The notes under the pieces were generated by a model, which ran no database searches, was not told the DNA's origin, and saw only the letters and a program-made list of their open reading frames with translations. The translations under genes were made by a program, and so were the position numbers. A stretch of 64,000 nucleotides of DNA from an uncultured Bacteroides sp. (lineage in GTDB: Bacteria; Bacteroidota; Bacteroidia; Bacteroidales; Bacteroidaceae): positions 2,179,946 to 2,243,945 of the forward strand of contig NZ_OY780936.1 of NCBI RefSeq assembly GCF_963675905.1, written 5' to 3'. This document shows, one piece after another, positions 46,051 through 55,150 of this stretch; the stretch's first letter is position 1, and each line of letters starts with the position of its first letter.

Positions 46051-47481
46051 TTACCAATTATCAGTTCTGAATGAAGAAACAGGAAGACCTTCAGTGCCGT
46101 ATAAATCACCATCCACATAGTTTTCGAAAGCATAGCGAACGGCAACAGGTTTCTTTACTTCATCCGATTTTACATACACCTTACTTCTTACAATCCATGC
46201 TTTAGCAGGATAGAATTTCTTATCTGCACCGGCTACTTTAAAGTTCTGCAAGTCACCTTTTGGAGCAGCAACCCACATTTGTGTTCTCTGAAAGCTTAGC
46301 ACAACAGTATCATTCTGAACGGCCATCTCTTTATAAACCGGTCCATCGGCAGTTACGCCGTTAATTTTATAAGTCTTCACCAAAGCCTGAAGAGCAAGAC
46401 GTTCACCTGCAATTTGTTTCTTTCTTGGATGAATACCTTCCTTTAATCCGGCATCAAGTAAAACTGCCATACCTGTATTTTCTACTTTCCATTCTACTTT
46501 GCTTTGAGCTTCGCGTAAATAGGCTGAATTGATAACCTCTTTTCCGGCAGGAGTAATGATTGAATAATCATAAGGAGCAATCTGACAGAAATAGAATGGG
46601 AAATTACCTTGATTCCATCTTGCTCTCCACAAATTTATCATTGTTGAGAAAAGATCTGTGTATGATTGAGAGCGATCATAATTAGATTCTCCCTGATACC
46701 AGATTGCACCTTTTATTGTATAACCTACCAACGGAGCAATCATACCTTGGTATAAAGTTGTAGGAGTACGATTCTTTTCTACTATATCTTCAGGTGATTT
46801 TGGAATCTTGATTTCTGGAAAACCTTTCAACATCTCTTTATCCATCCAGGCCTCAGCACATGAACCTCCCCAGCTGCTGCAAATCAATCCAACCGGAACA
46901 TTCAGCATCTGCTGAAGTAAACGGCCATAGTAATAGGCTGTAGCACTAAACTCTCTTACAGATTCAGGAGTAGCAGCTTTCCAGTCGCCTTTTACATCAT
47001 TCTGCACATCGATAACAGAATTATGTCCTACTGTGAATAGACGAATCTGAGAATTTGCAGATTTCAGGATATCCATATTCGAGTTATCAACCGGTTGGTT
47101 TTTATAACCCTTCATAGGCATTTCCATGTTCGACTGACCAGAGCAAAGCCATACCTCACCAACTAAAACATCTTGCAGAAGAGTTTGTTTGCCGTCATTA
47201 AATGTGATTGAATACGGACCACCGGCCGTAGGAGTTGCAAGAGCAACTTTCCACTTTCCTGCTCCGTCAACATCAACAGTATATTTCTTTTTATTCCATG
47301 ATGTAACAATAGTCAGTTTCTTATTAGGTGTTGAAGTTCCCCAAAAAGAAGCATTAGTTTGTTGTTGTATAACCATTCCATTTGAGAAAAAAGCTGGAAG
47401 TTTAACTTCGGCCTTTATTGTGGTCGAACAAAAGAGCGATAACGCCAACGCGAGTGCTCCAAATCTGAACTTGTTATTCAT
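46051..47481 (-). CDS. Sialate O-acetylesterase-type (SGNH) carbohydrate esterase
   Basis: 476 residues with a signal peptide (1-24). The SGNH blocks are clear: GQSNMEMPMKGY with the nucleophile Ser (near residue 118), SSWGGSCAEAWM, GAIWYQGESNYDRSQ, and the final EGIHPRKKQIAGERLA with the catalytic His. In most relatives the residue three before that His is Asp; here it is Glu. Such enzymes remove acetyl groups from sugars so that glycosidases can act, and here the targets may be acetylated pectic residues (inferred from GH106 and GH2 neighbours). Confidence 0.88.
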   Translation of the reverse strand: MNNKFRFGALALALSLFCSTTIKAEVKLPAFFSNGMVIQQQTNASFWGTSTPNKKLTIVTSWNKKKYTVDVDGAGKWKVALATPTAGGPYSITFNDGKQTLLQDVLVGEVWLCSGQSNMEMPMKGYKNQPVDNSNMDILKSANSQIRLFTVGHNSVIDVQNDVKGDWKAATPESVREFSATAYYYGRLLQQMLNVPVGLICSSWGGSCAEAWMDKEMLKGFPEIKIPKSPEDIVEKNRTPTTLYQGMIAPLVGYTIKGAIWYQGESNYDRSQSYTDLFSTMINLWRARWNQGNFPFYFCQIAPYDYSIITPAGKEVINSAYLREAQSKVEWKVENTGMAVLLDAGLKEGIHPRKKQIAGERLALQALVKTYKINGVTADGPVYKEMAVQNDTVVLSFQRTQMWVAAPKGDLQNFKVAGADKKFYPAKAWIVRSKVYVKSDEVKKPVAVRYAFENYVDGDLYGTEGLPVSSFRTDNW

Positions 47482-47559
47482 TTAATTATATATTTAATAA
47501 TCAGTATCTAAGTGAAACCCGATAATAAACTAATTATTTATTCAGGTTATCTTAAAACA

Positions 47560-47640
47560 ATCATGTACATGTTTAGCCCTCGATCTTGTACATGATTACT
47601 TTTAATCTTGTACATGATGGATTCCGAACATGTACAAGAT
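47560..47640. repeat. TGTACA array, four cores at 22-23-base spacing
   Basis: TGTACA begins at 47564, 47587, 47609 and 47631 (steps 23, 22, 22). The copies continue TGTT, TGAT, TGAT and AGAT. It lies between the acetylesterase start and the GH106 stop, and has the same build as the array at 13822-13908 although the flanking bases differ. Confidence 0.85.
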
Positions 47641-47678
47641 TTTACTAACCAAACTAATTTAAATTATTAATGTCTCTA

Positions 47679-50600
47679 TTACTTTCTCTTACTTTCCTTT
47701 ATAAGAAGATTTAAAGGTCCTAAAAGTCCTGATTCCTGCAAAGGTAACTTTTCTGACCAGTAGGTAGCATTTGTCCAAACATTATCTGCTTTAATCTTTT
47801 GATCACGCACACCTTTCATCTTATTCAACCAGGTATTAACAACCTGAATCTCTAAGTTGTTATTTCCTTTCTTTATTGCTTTGGTAATATCAACCCGATA
47901 AGGAGCAGTCCATGTAATTCCGCAATTTACTCCATTAACAATAACCTCGGCCATTACATTTACTTTACCCAAATCAAGATATACTTCATTCTTGCCAACT
48001 TTGTTCTTCCATTGGAATGTAGTCTGATAATTGGCAGTTCCAGAGTAATACTTAATATCAGCATCACTTTCTTTAATCCAGTCGAACAAAGAATCTTTCT
48101 TCAGACTTTTGGATACTTGAGGGAAATTCACTGTCCAATCTTTAGTCAGCAATGGAGCAGTGGTAAAAATTGACTGCTTGTTTCCTGAAGCAACTTCAGT
48201 TTCACGTTGGAAAACAACAAAAACCGATTCGTTAGCATCCAGATCTAAAGCAACTTCTGTTCTATCGTCAAATTCGCTCCACACTTCTGCATCCTTAATT
48301 TCACCGGTTACAGGATTCCATAATTCCGGTTGTCTGCCACTGCAGCGCAAAGAAACAGTCACTTTACGACGTTCATTCTTCTGATTAGCGATAAAATAGA
48401 TATCTGTTCCATCGTTTGCACGATGAGTCCACGCAAAATCTTTTGCATTGTCTTTAAAGATAACATCCTTCTTTAAACCGAACTGAGAAAAATCGGCTTC
48501 GTTATAAGGAAGTTTATACTGTGGTGAAGCCGACCAGATATCTTCAACTATCTTATTCACCTCTTTAGTGTTATAATCTTTATCAGCCAATCCTGGAACT
48601 CTTGATGGCTTGTCACCCAGTAAAACCACTACTCCGGATTTTTGAAGTAATCTGATTTTGCGTGCCACTTCCAGACTCATATAATCTCCGTCGGGAGACA
48701 TTGGATGAGGTTTAGGCAATACTAATATTCTATACTCAGCTCCGCCGGAAACAATCAGTTTTCCATATTCCGATCTTGAAAGGCGTACCAACGCATCCTT
48801 ATTGAAAGAATCATAAGCATAGCCTGATAATGGATCAACCCAATCCCCCAAATTAGTCATGTTTGCAGAGTTTGAAACACCCACAGGCATTTCTCTTACA
48901 GGTTGTCCTTCATTCGCTAAACGTTTTGCTTCAGATTCCACACGCTCTTTTCCAAATATTCCTGGAAGAGATGGAACAAGTCTGTCGGGCAAAATAGCTC
49001 TTGTTGGCAATTCTTCTCCTGTAAATACAGCAACATCAACTACCGGATGACCAAACTGAAGCAATGTCTGACAACGGCGAGCGTAATCAACCCATGCTTT
49101 TCCCTGCTTCCACCAAGTCTGATCACGTTGGAAGTAAAGTCCAATACCATCCAATGTCACGCCCGGCGCTTTATCCACATAAGGATTATGCACATAAACA
49201 TGATAGAACAGTTTGTTAATACCTAAAGCATAGTTTCTATCAAGTAAAGGCTTAAGCATTACCGGATTTTCATTCCACATAGTGCGTAGCTGGGTAAACC
49301 CTTCAGCCTGAATAATATTCTTTCCATAAACATGAGCGCCGGATATAGCGCCAAGCATATCGTTTGGTTTATCGTGTGTAGGACTGTTTAACCAGAATTC
49401 CCCCATTGGTCTGTCCACAGCCTGATAGTGAAGCATACCATCACTAACCATAGTAGGTGCAACGCTTTCAGCAGAGAATTCGCAATTGTATTCTTTCGCT
49501 TTATCAGCTAAAGTTTTATAGAACACATCTACTATCAGTTCTGATATTGTCTGACGGATGTCATTCAAAACACTTTCTGTTTTTTCAGCACTTTCAAGAG
49601 GAGTGCCAGTATATACCAATAAGTATGGAGTAAGATCGTACCCCCTGCGCTTCTTAAATTCGGCCATAAAACTGTCCGACCAATTCTGACTTCCGCATTC
49701 CCAGCTATCTACATGCATGAACTTCAATACACGTTTAGCCAATTGTGGGTCAGTCTTTCTGAAAGCCTCGCCAAACCAATGGTCAAACTGTATCTTCACA
49801 GCCTCTTCACTGAACTTATCACATTCCAGTCCTTTACCTCCCCCACCGGTAGCATTTGTATGTCCGGTAGAAGTATGTCCCATTCTTACAATTCTCCATC
49901 TTCCTGCAGGAAGAGTTGCATTCAATAAATCACCATTTAAAGAAGCAGATAGATCAATCACCTGATTCAGCTTTACACAATCCTTATCCGGTAATTCATC
50001 AGATTGAGTTCTTTTGCTTACGCGCCAAACCAATCCGGCTTTACCTTCAAACTGACCTATTAAAGCTCTACTGGATAAATATAGTTTCTTTATTTTCAGA
50101 TTAGGTTTCCACTTTGCAGCATCCATATCTTCCGCGCCGGGTTCGGAACCTTTCGGATCCCAGTAAAAACGGAAATAACGGGCTGTAGTTGCAGGAATAA
50201 TATGAGTAGAGTTCTCATCCGTATTCTGCCAACCCTGACGTGCAGGAGTTAATTGTTTTACAGTACGGAAGTTTACGCCATCATCACTAACACAAACTTT
50301 CAAACGGTGAGCCTGATAGTTGTTTCCATTCAGTACAAGCTCAAGAGAACGACAAGTAAAAGGCTGTTTAAATGAGTATTGAATCCAGCAGGCAGAAGAA
50401 GCTTTAAAAGCACCTTCAGCGTTTCGGGTAACTAAGTAAGAAGGAGTTTTATCCTCAGTATTCGAAGAAGTAACTTCCGGAATATTTATTTCAGTTGAGT
50501 ATTCCTCCTGAACAGGTATGGCATAAAGTCCGATTTCCTTATAGAAACCTTCATAAGATTCAGGACGATACAAATGCATATTTTTTATTTTCCCGCCCGA

Positions 50601-51035
50601 AATGATTGTATCACTCCACACAACTTTCTGCATAGATTTCTCGGGAGTAATCCACGGTCCGCCAGCCAAGGCAAAACCATCACAAATATGCATACCAAGT
50701 TTCAGTCCTACCCTGTCAGCTTCCTGCATGGAGAAGCGAACCATCTCCCACCATTCGGGAGTAAGCTGCCTGTATGCAGGAAGAAAAGATTTATTATTTA
50801 TAGTATCTTTTATAGGCATAAGGTAAGCACCGCCTAAACCGGCAGCCTTCATTGCTTCCATATCTGCAGTAATACCTGCTTTAGAAACAGCACCGTGCAT
50901 CAAATACCAGAACACCCATGGAGATGCCTCTTCCGGTGGATTATTAAATCTATTGGACAACAACGTTTTTTGTGCAGTAACAGCCGTACAACACAAAATC
51001 AACAGAAACAATAGAAATGATTTATATTTGCTCAT
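47679..51035 (-). CDS. Glycoside hydrolase family 106 alpha-L-rhamnosidase
   Basis: 1118 residues with a signal peptide (1-21). The GH106 opening NRFNNPPEEASPWVFWYLMHGAVSKAGITADMEAM is followed by the barrel with GMHICDGFALAGGPWI. Farther on are KFMHVDSWECGSQNWSDSF, MGEFWLNSPTHDKPNDMLGAISGAHVYGKNIIQAEGFTQ, and a C-terminal GH2-like jellyroll (ANYQTTFQWKNKVGKNEVYLDLGKVNVMAEVIVNG). GH106 enzymes release terminal alpha-L-rhamnose, typically from rhamnogalacturonan or related glycans. It is the second gene of the run that begins with GH2 at 53933 (30-base gap). Confidence 0.93.
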   Translation of the reverse strand: MSKYKSFLLFLLILCCTAVTAQKTLLSNRFNNPPEEASPWVFWYLMHGAVSKAGITADMEAMKAAGLGGAYLMPIKDTINNKSFLPAYRQLTPEWWEMVRFSMQEADRVGLKLGMHICDGFALAGGPWITPEKSMQKVVWSDTIISGGKIKNMHLYRPESYEGFYKEIGLYAIPVQEEYSTEINIPEVTSSNTEDKTPSYLVTRNAEGAFKASSACWIQYSFKQPFTCRSLELVLNGNNYQAHRLKVCVSDDGVNFRTVKQLTPARQGWQNTDENSTHIIPATTARYFRFYWDPKGSEPGAEDMDAAKWKPNLKIKKLYLSSRALIGQFEGKAGLVWRVSKRTQSDELPDKDCVKLNQVIDLSASLNGDLLNATLPAGRWRIVRMGHTSTGHTNATGGGGKGLECDKFSEEAVKIQFDHWFGEAFRKTDPQLAKRVLKFMHVDSWECGSQNWSDSFMAEFKKRRGYDLTPYLLVYTGTPLESAEKTESVLNDIRQTISELIVDVFYKTLADKAKEYNCEFSAESVAPTMVSDGMLHYQAVDRPMGEFWLNSPTHDKPNDMLGAISGAHVYGKNIIQAEGFTQLRTMWNENPVMLKPLLDRNYALGINKLFYHVYVHNPYVDKAPGVTLDGIGLYFQRDQTWWKQGKAWVDYARRCQTLLQFGHPVVDVAVFTGEELPTRAILPDRLVPSLPGIFGKERVESEAKRLANEGQPVREMPVGVSNSANMTNLGDWVDPLSGYAYDSFNKDALVRLSRSEYGKLIVSGGAEYRILVLPKPHPMSPDGDYMSLEVARKIRLLQKSGVVVLLGDKPSRVPGLADKDYNTKEVNKIVEDIWSASPQYKLPYNEADFSQFGLKKDVIFKDNAKDFAWTHRANDGTDIYFIANQKNERRKVTVSLRCSGRQPELWNPVTGEIKDAEVWSEFDDRTEVALDLDANESVFVVFQRETEVASGNKQSIFTTAPLLTKDWTVNFPQVSKSLKKDSLFDWIKESDADIKYYSGTANYQTTFQWKNKVGKNEVYLDLGKVNVMAEVIVNGVNCGITWTAPYRVDITKAIKKGNNNLEIQVVNTWLNKMKGVRDQKIKADNVWTNATYWSEKLPLQESGLLGPLNLLIKESKRK

Positions 51036-51065
51036 TATTCAGATTCTCCCTCAGAATTTATGAAT

Positions 51066-53933
51066 TTACTTAAAGTTGAAAATCAATTTACCAGTTTTTT
51101 GTCCGCTCACCCATTTAGGTTGTGAAGAAGGGCCAACCAAGTCTGTAGCATTCACTTTATTTCTTACCGCTGGAATTACATCTAATACTGAGATTCCGCT
51201 TTTAGGCAATGTATATAACAGTGCATCGCGTCCGTCTCTTGGCTGGTAAACTCCTAAATACACATTAGGTGTTTCATTAGTAATAGAAATAACACCTTCG
51301 GTAGTATTCAGGTTCATCCATGAACAGTTTGCGAAATAACCTTTAAATTCAGGATAAGTGAATGACTCACCCGGAATAGGATCATTATATTTATTTTCCC
51401 AAACATCATAAGTATTTCCATGTAAACGGTTTTGCCATACGCGGTAAGGGCCATTACCCAACCAGCGCTTGCTTTGCATCTGATCTTCAGGATAATCAAA
51501 TCTTACTCCCATTAAATCTACAACACCATTAAAGTTATAGGTATAGTTCAATACAAGAGAACCGTCAGGTCTTACTGTCCACTGAGCAGTCTCCATATTT
51601 CCCAGTTTATAAGAAGCAGTTATTACTAAATCATTACCTTGTTCTTTCACTGTAAGTTTTTCAAACACTGCAGCATCATTAAATTCTTTGTAAGTTCTGT
51701 CCAGACTCTTTGCATTCTCATCATCGTGATTATAGAACTGATCTAATGAACGGTCGGCACGACGAGCACCAATGAATCTTGGACCATTAGCAAACGATAT
51801 TTTCTTACCGTTACTAATCACCTCTTTCAACTGACCATCCTTTTTGCTGAAAGTATAACTTTTATCTGCAACAGTAGCAGTTACAGCATTTCCTATTTCC
51901 TTGTAAGAAGCAATCTTACTTGCTTTTGCCTCTTCTTTCTGAGCCTTACCTTCTATCTTCCAGCTCCAGCGCCATAGTTCTTTTCCGTTCTTATCAATAG
52001 CAGTAAGGACAACAGCATCAACTTTATCAGTTAATGAAGGCATATTTGTTTTAAGTACACCCGCTGCATGTGGAGCAATATCGGTACCTTTCACTTCACC
52101 TTGTTTCAGAACAACGGTTGCTCCTTTTTCATCCATAGCAGAAGGGAACGCAACTTGTTTCCAAACGAACTTACATTCATTTATATTAGTAAAATCATAT
52201 CTGTTTTCAAGTTGGAATACTCCGTCGAAGTTCTTATCCAGACTAGTATTCATAACCTGAACCGGACACCATACTTGTTTAATAGTAAAGAAGCTTCCCT
52301 CTTTTTCGTGATGAGGACCAACAATACCGTCGGCACCAAAGTTTCCCTGATTATCAATACGGCCATCTTCATCCACACGTTTCACACCTTCATCTGCCAA
52401 TACCCATAAGAAACCACCGATACAACGAGGATGCTTACGCATCATTTCCCAGTAATCATACAATCCGGCACCATGTCCGCCATCATACAATCCGTGAAGA
52501 AACTCTGTAGGCATAAAAATCTGAGGTAAGCGCATATATTCCTGACTTTCGCCGTAAGAGCGATAGTGCATTGTTTCAAATCCGCTAAAGTTTCCTTGTG
52601 GGTGAATAACCGGACGAAGCTGAGGATCCCATTTATGGAACTCACCATCCAATTCTGTATTCCAGCCTTTTTCATTACCATTACTCCACCAGATAACAGA
52701 TGGGTGATTTACATCTCTGGTAACCATTTCTTCTGCTAACTTTATTCCTGTTGGAGTTTCATAATGTCCGTGCCATCCGCCAAGTTCACTCATAACATAT
52801 AATCCCAGTTCGTCACAAGCTTCATAGAAAGCAGGATCAGCAGGATAGTGAGACAAACGAACGGAATTCATATTCATTTCTTTAATCAAACGCACATCTT
52901 CATAGTTCTTTGCACGATCGAGCGTACGACCTGTTTCCGGTCGGAAACTGTGACGGTTCACACCACGAATATTCACACGTACACCGTTGATATAAAGACC
53001 ATCGCTTTCACGAACTTCAATTGTTCTGAATCCAAATCTTTCTTCAGTCTGATGAAGAACCATTCCATCTTTATCAACCAAAGAGAATTGAGCTTTGTAT
53101 AGATTAGGAGTTTCGGCCGACCATAATTTAGGAGATACAACATTTAAAGAAACAGTTGACCAGTCACCTCCATCTTTTACAGGAGAAACGGTTTCTTTTA
53201 GCTTCTTACCAGCAGCATCAAGAATAACTGTTTTAAGACTTAATTTATCAGAAGTAGCATTTCCAAGGAAACAACTAGCTTTGAAAGAGCCATCAGCTTT
53301 AGCATCCAAAGCAATTCGTTTAATATTCATTGCAGGCTTTGCTTCCAGAAATACCGGACGGAAAATTCCACCAAAGTTCCAGTAGTCAGCTCTTCTCTCT
53401 GCAAGGTTTACTCCCGCATTTTCAGATTCCTTTTTAACTGTTACTTCAAGCAAGTTTTTCTTTCCATATTTCAACATATCAGTAACATCGTAAGAGAAGC
53501 GATAGAAAGCACCTTGGTGCTTTTCTCCTGCTTTACGACCATTTACCTTTACTTCAGTATCGGTCATTGAAGCTTCAAAAACAAGACGTATACTTTTTCC
53601 TCTCCATGAAGCAGGAACCTCAAATTCGTGTTTATACTGACCTTGTTCCTTTGCTATACCATCAGGAAAAGGCTTGCCATAAAATGTTATACCATATTGA
53701 AATTGTCCGAATCCTTGTGTTTCCCAACAAGAAGGAACCATAATTTTAGACCACTTTCCGGAATTTCTTCCATCAGTGCAATAAAAATCCCACGCTACTG
53801 CATCATCGGCTCCTTTACCAGATAAATACTGGATAAGGGTTTCCTTGTCAGTCTTCTGAGCGTATAAGAAGGAAGTTAAAAACAATGATAAAAAAACAGC
53901 TGCTTTTCGCAGATTCAGAATTGTATGCTTCAT
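51066..53933 (-). CDS. Glycoside hydrolase family 2 beta-galactosidase-type enzyme
   Basis: 955 residues from the ATG at 53933, chosen because it starts the signal peptide (MKHTILNLRKAAVFLSLFLTS); an upstream in-frame start at 54005 would add 24 residues of no signal character. Jellyroll (about 30-210), Ig-like (about 220-325) and TIM barrel (about 330-590, GVRVNIRGVNRHSFRPETG) follow. The acid/base Glu is in WWSNGNEKGW (about 418) and the probable nucleophile in MPTEFLHG (about 476). The LacZ-type small-chain region closes it (about 690-950). As the first gene of the leftward run, it should carry the HTCS-controlled promoter, but I could not spot a clear TAnnTTTG box. Confidence 0.92.
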   Translation of the reverse strand: MKHTILNLRKAAVFLSLFLTSFLYAQKTDKETLIQYLSGKGADDAVAWDFYCTDGRNSGKWSKIMVPSCWETQGFGQFQYGITFYGKPFPDGIAKEQGQYKHEFEVPASWRGKSIRLVFEASMTDTEVKVNGRKAGEKHQGAFYRFSYDVTDMLKYGKKNLLEVTVKKESENAGVNLAERRADYWNFGGIFRPVFLEAKPAMNIKRIALDAKADGSFKASCFLGNATSDKLSLKTVILDAAGKKLKETVSPVKDGGDWSTVSLNVVSPKLWSAETPNLYKAQFSLVDKDGMVLHQTEERFGFRTIEVRESDGLYINGVRVNIRGVNRHSFRPETGRTLDRAKNYEDVRLIKEMNMNSVRLSHYPADPAFYEACDELGLYVMSELGGWHGHYETPTGIKLAEEMVTRDVNHPSVIWWSNGNEKGWNTELDGEFHKWDPQLRPVIHPQGNFSGFETMHYRSYGESQEYMRLPQIFMPTEFLHGLYDGGHGAGLYDYWEMMRKHPRCIGGFLWVLADEGVKRVDEDGRIDNQGNFGADGIVGPHHEKEGSFFTIKQVWCPVQVMNTSLDKNFDGVFQLENRYDFTNINECKFVWKQVAFPSAMDEKGATVVLKQGEVKGTDIAPHAAGVLKTNMPSLTDKVDAVVLTAIDKNGKELWRWSWKIEGKAQKEEAKASKIASYKEIGNAVTATVADKSYTFSKKDGQLKEVISNGKKISFANGPRFIGARRADRSLDQFYNHDDENAKSLDRTYKEFNDAAVFEKLTVKEQGNDLVITASYKLGNMETAQWTVRPDGSLVLNYTYNFNGVVDLMGVRFDYPEDQMQSKRWLGNGPYRVWQNRLHGNTYDVWENKYNDPIPGESFTYPEFKGYFANCSWMNLNTTEGVISITNETPNVYLGVYQPRDGRDALLYTLPKSGISVLDVIPAVRNKVNATDLVGPSSQPKWVSGQKTGKLIFNFK

Positions 53934-54005
53934 AATCTCTTTATTTCTTATATACAGAAGACGAGCAGATAACATTTTTGTACCCAATAAAACAAAAAAG
54001 AACAC

Positions 54006-54039
54006 CGCTCAAATGCTATATAAAAAGCATTTGAACGGC
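54006..54039 (-). terminator. Rho-independent terminator of the 141-residue hypothetical gene
   Basis: CCGCTCAAATGCT (54006-54018) pairs with AGCATTTGAACGG (54027-54039) with one mismatch; the minus strand continues TGTTCTTTTTTG. Confidence 0.8.
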
Positions 54040-54094
54040 GTATATGTAAAAGCTAAACCTATTGGAAGAAATGGATAGACCTATTTGAAACTAC

Positions 54095-54520
54095 TCAATT
54101 ACTTTGATTTTTACAATAATCCATTAATAAAGGAACAACATTATTACATATCTCTTTTTCGTCTTTTGATTTGTCTCTGTTTTCCAATACAAATTTTGTT
54201 GCATAAGCAAAGTATATACTTAGTAATGCAAAATTGGATTTAATAATTTTACAAATAGTCTGATTTAGCTTAAATTTAAAATCAGAAGTACCATTAATCC
54301 AAAGTAACAAGAAATGCTCTGCCGACTCCCATTTCCAGTTATTTCTGTCAAATGGAGTTGAAGTCAAATAATTAGCACATTCCAAAGCTTGCTTTTCTGC
54401 ACGAATATAATCAGCTTTGCTGTTTAATTGAATTCTGCTTAACAGGGAGAAATCTTTCGAACAGCTATTTTCAATAAAGCTATCGGCTAGAATTGACGAA
54501 TTAAACATTTTAGAATTCAT
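54095..54520 (-). CDS. Small hypothetical protein
   Basis: 141 residues, all-helical in appearance, with no signal peptide. The pattern (a start with FSLLSRIQL, then ALECANYLTSTPFD, HFLLLWINGTSDFKFKLNQ and NKYFAYATKFVLE-like helices) resembles small Bacteroides proteins of unknown role that usually carry an N-terminal signal peptide. That resemblance is from memory. A promoter-like box upstream and a terminator downstream support expression. No function is offered. Confidence 0.65.
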   Translation of the reverse strand: MNSKMFNSSILADSFIENSCSKDFSLLSRIQLNSKADYIRAEKQALECANYLTSTPFDRNNWKWESAEHFLLLWINGTSDFKFKLNQTICKIIKSNFALLSIYFAYATKFVLENRDKSKDEKEICNNVVPLLMDYCKNQSN

Positions 54521-54554
54521 AATCTTATTTATTAATAGGTGGCATAAAAGATAT

Positions 54555-54562
54555 CAAAGTAA
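54555..54562 (-). promoter_or_regulatory. Possible -7 box of the 141-residue hypothetical gene
   Basis: The minus strand reads TTACTTTG, one mismatch to TAnnTTTG, 35 bases before the ATG. A second exact candidate, TATTTTTG, lies at 54693-54700. Confidence 0.4.
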
Positions 54563-55078
54563 TAACTCTCAAATATCAATCATTGTAATTAAACTCATTT
54601 TTCAATCTCTATTTTCTCTCATCTCAGAAAGAAAATCTAATGCTTTTTCAAGCAACCTTTAAAGAAGCAAATTAGCCTTTATCGGATGATACAAAAATAG
54701 AGAGTAATAATGGAACTATCAAAAAATACGTTGGACAACTTAAAGATTATGCTATTTAAATAAAATATTGATAATCTGTAGATTAAATGTCATTTTTATA
54801 ATAATTTGAGACTCAAGCATTGGACATTTTATCAGAAGGGTGACTTTACACAAAGAAAAATTCAATAAAAAAGCAGATCGTTATTAAAACTTCCATTCAT
54901 TTTATTCAAATGCACTATGAGCTAATTTCTTTATAAATACTCATAGTTAAAGTTTAGCAAAATCGCATATACACTTTATATTTAATATATGCAGATAAAG
55001 GAACTGGAATTAGAGTCTAATTTAATAGAAGAATTATTGCTAAATTCATATATAAATCATACATTCGCCATTGTTTCG

Positions 55079-55113
55079 TGCGGAAAATGTGTAAAATCTC
55101 ACACTTTCCGCAC
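55079..55113. promoter_or_regulatory. 14-bp hairpin upstream of the HD-domain gene
   Basis: GTGCGGAAAATGTG pairs with CACACTTTCCGCAC with one mismatch, 37 bases before the ATG at 55151. There is no T tract behind it, so it is more likely an operator or 5' leader structure than a terminator. Confidence 0.5.
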
Positions 55114-55150
55114 ATAAAATCCGTAGAGATATTATTGACAGTTTAGAATA

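Larger units (their letters stand above)
54521..55150. other. AT-rich intergenic stretch between divergent genes
   Basis: Apart from the two minus-strand -7 box candidates and the hairpin at 55079-55113, I see no gene, remnant or repeat in these 630 bases. Confidence 0.55.

Noticed and set aside
49713-49965. Plus-strand open frames opposite GH106
   Set aside because: They are antisense to a complete, motif-supported GH106 gene and have no promoter or family pattern.
54521-55150. Possible small RNA or riboswitch before the HD gene
   Set aside because: Only one simple hairpin is seen and no known riboswitch core could be recognised.
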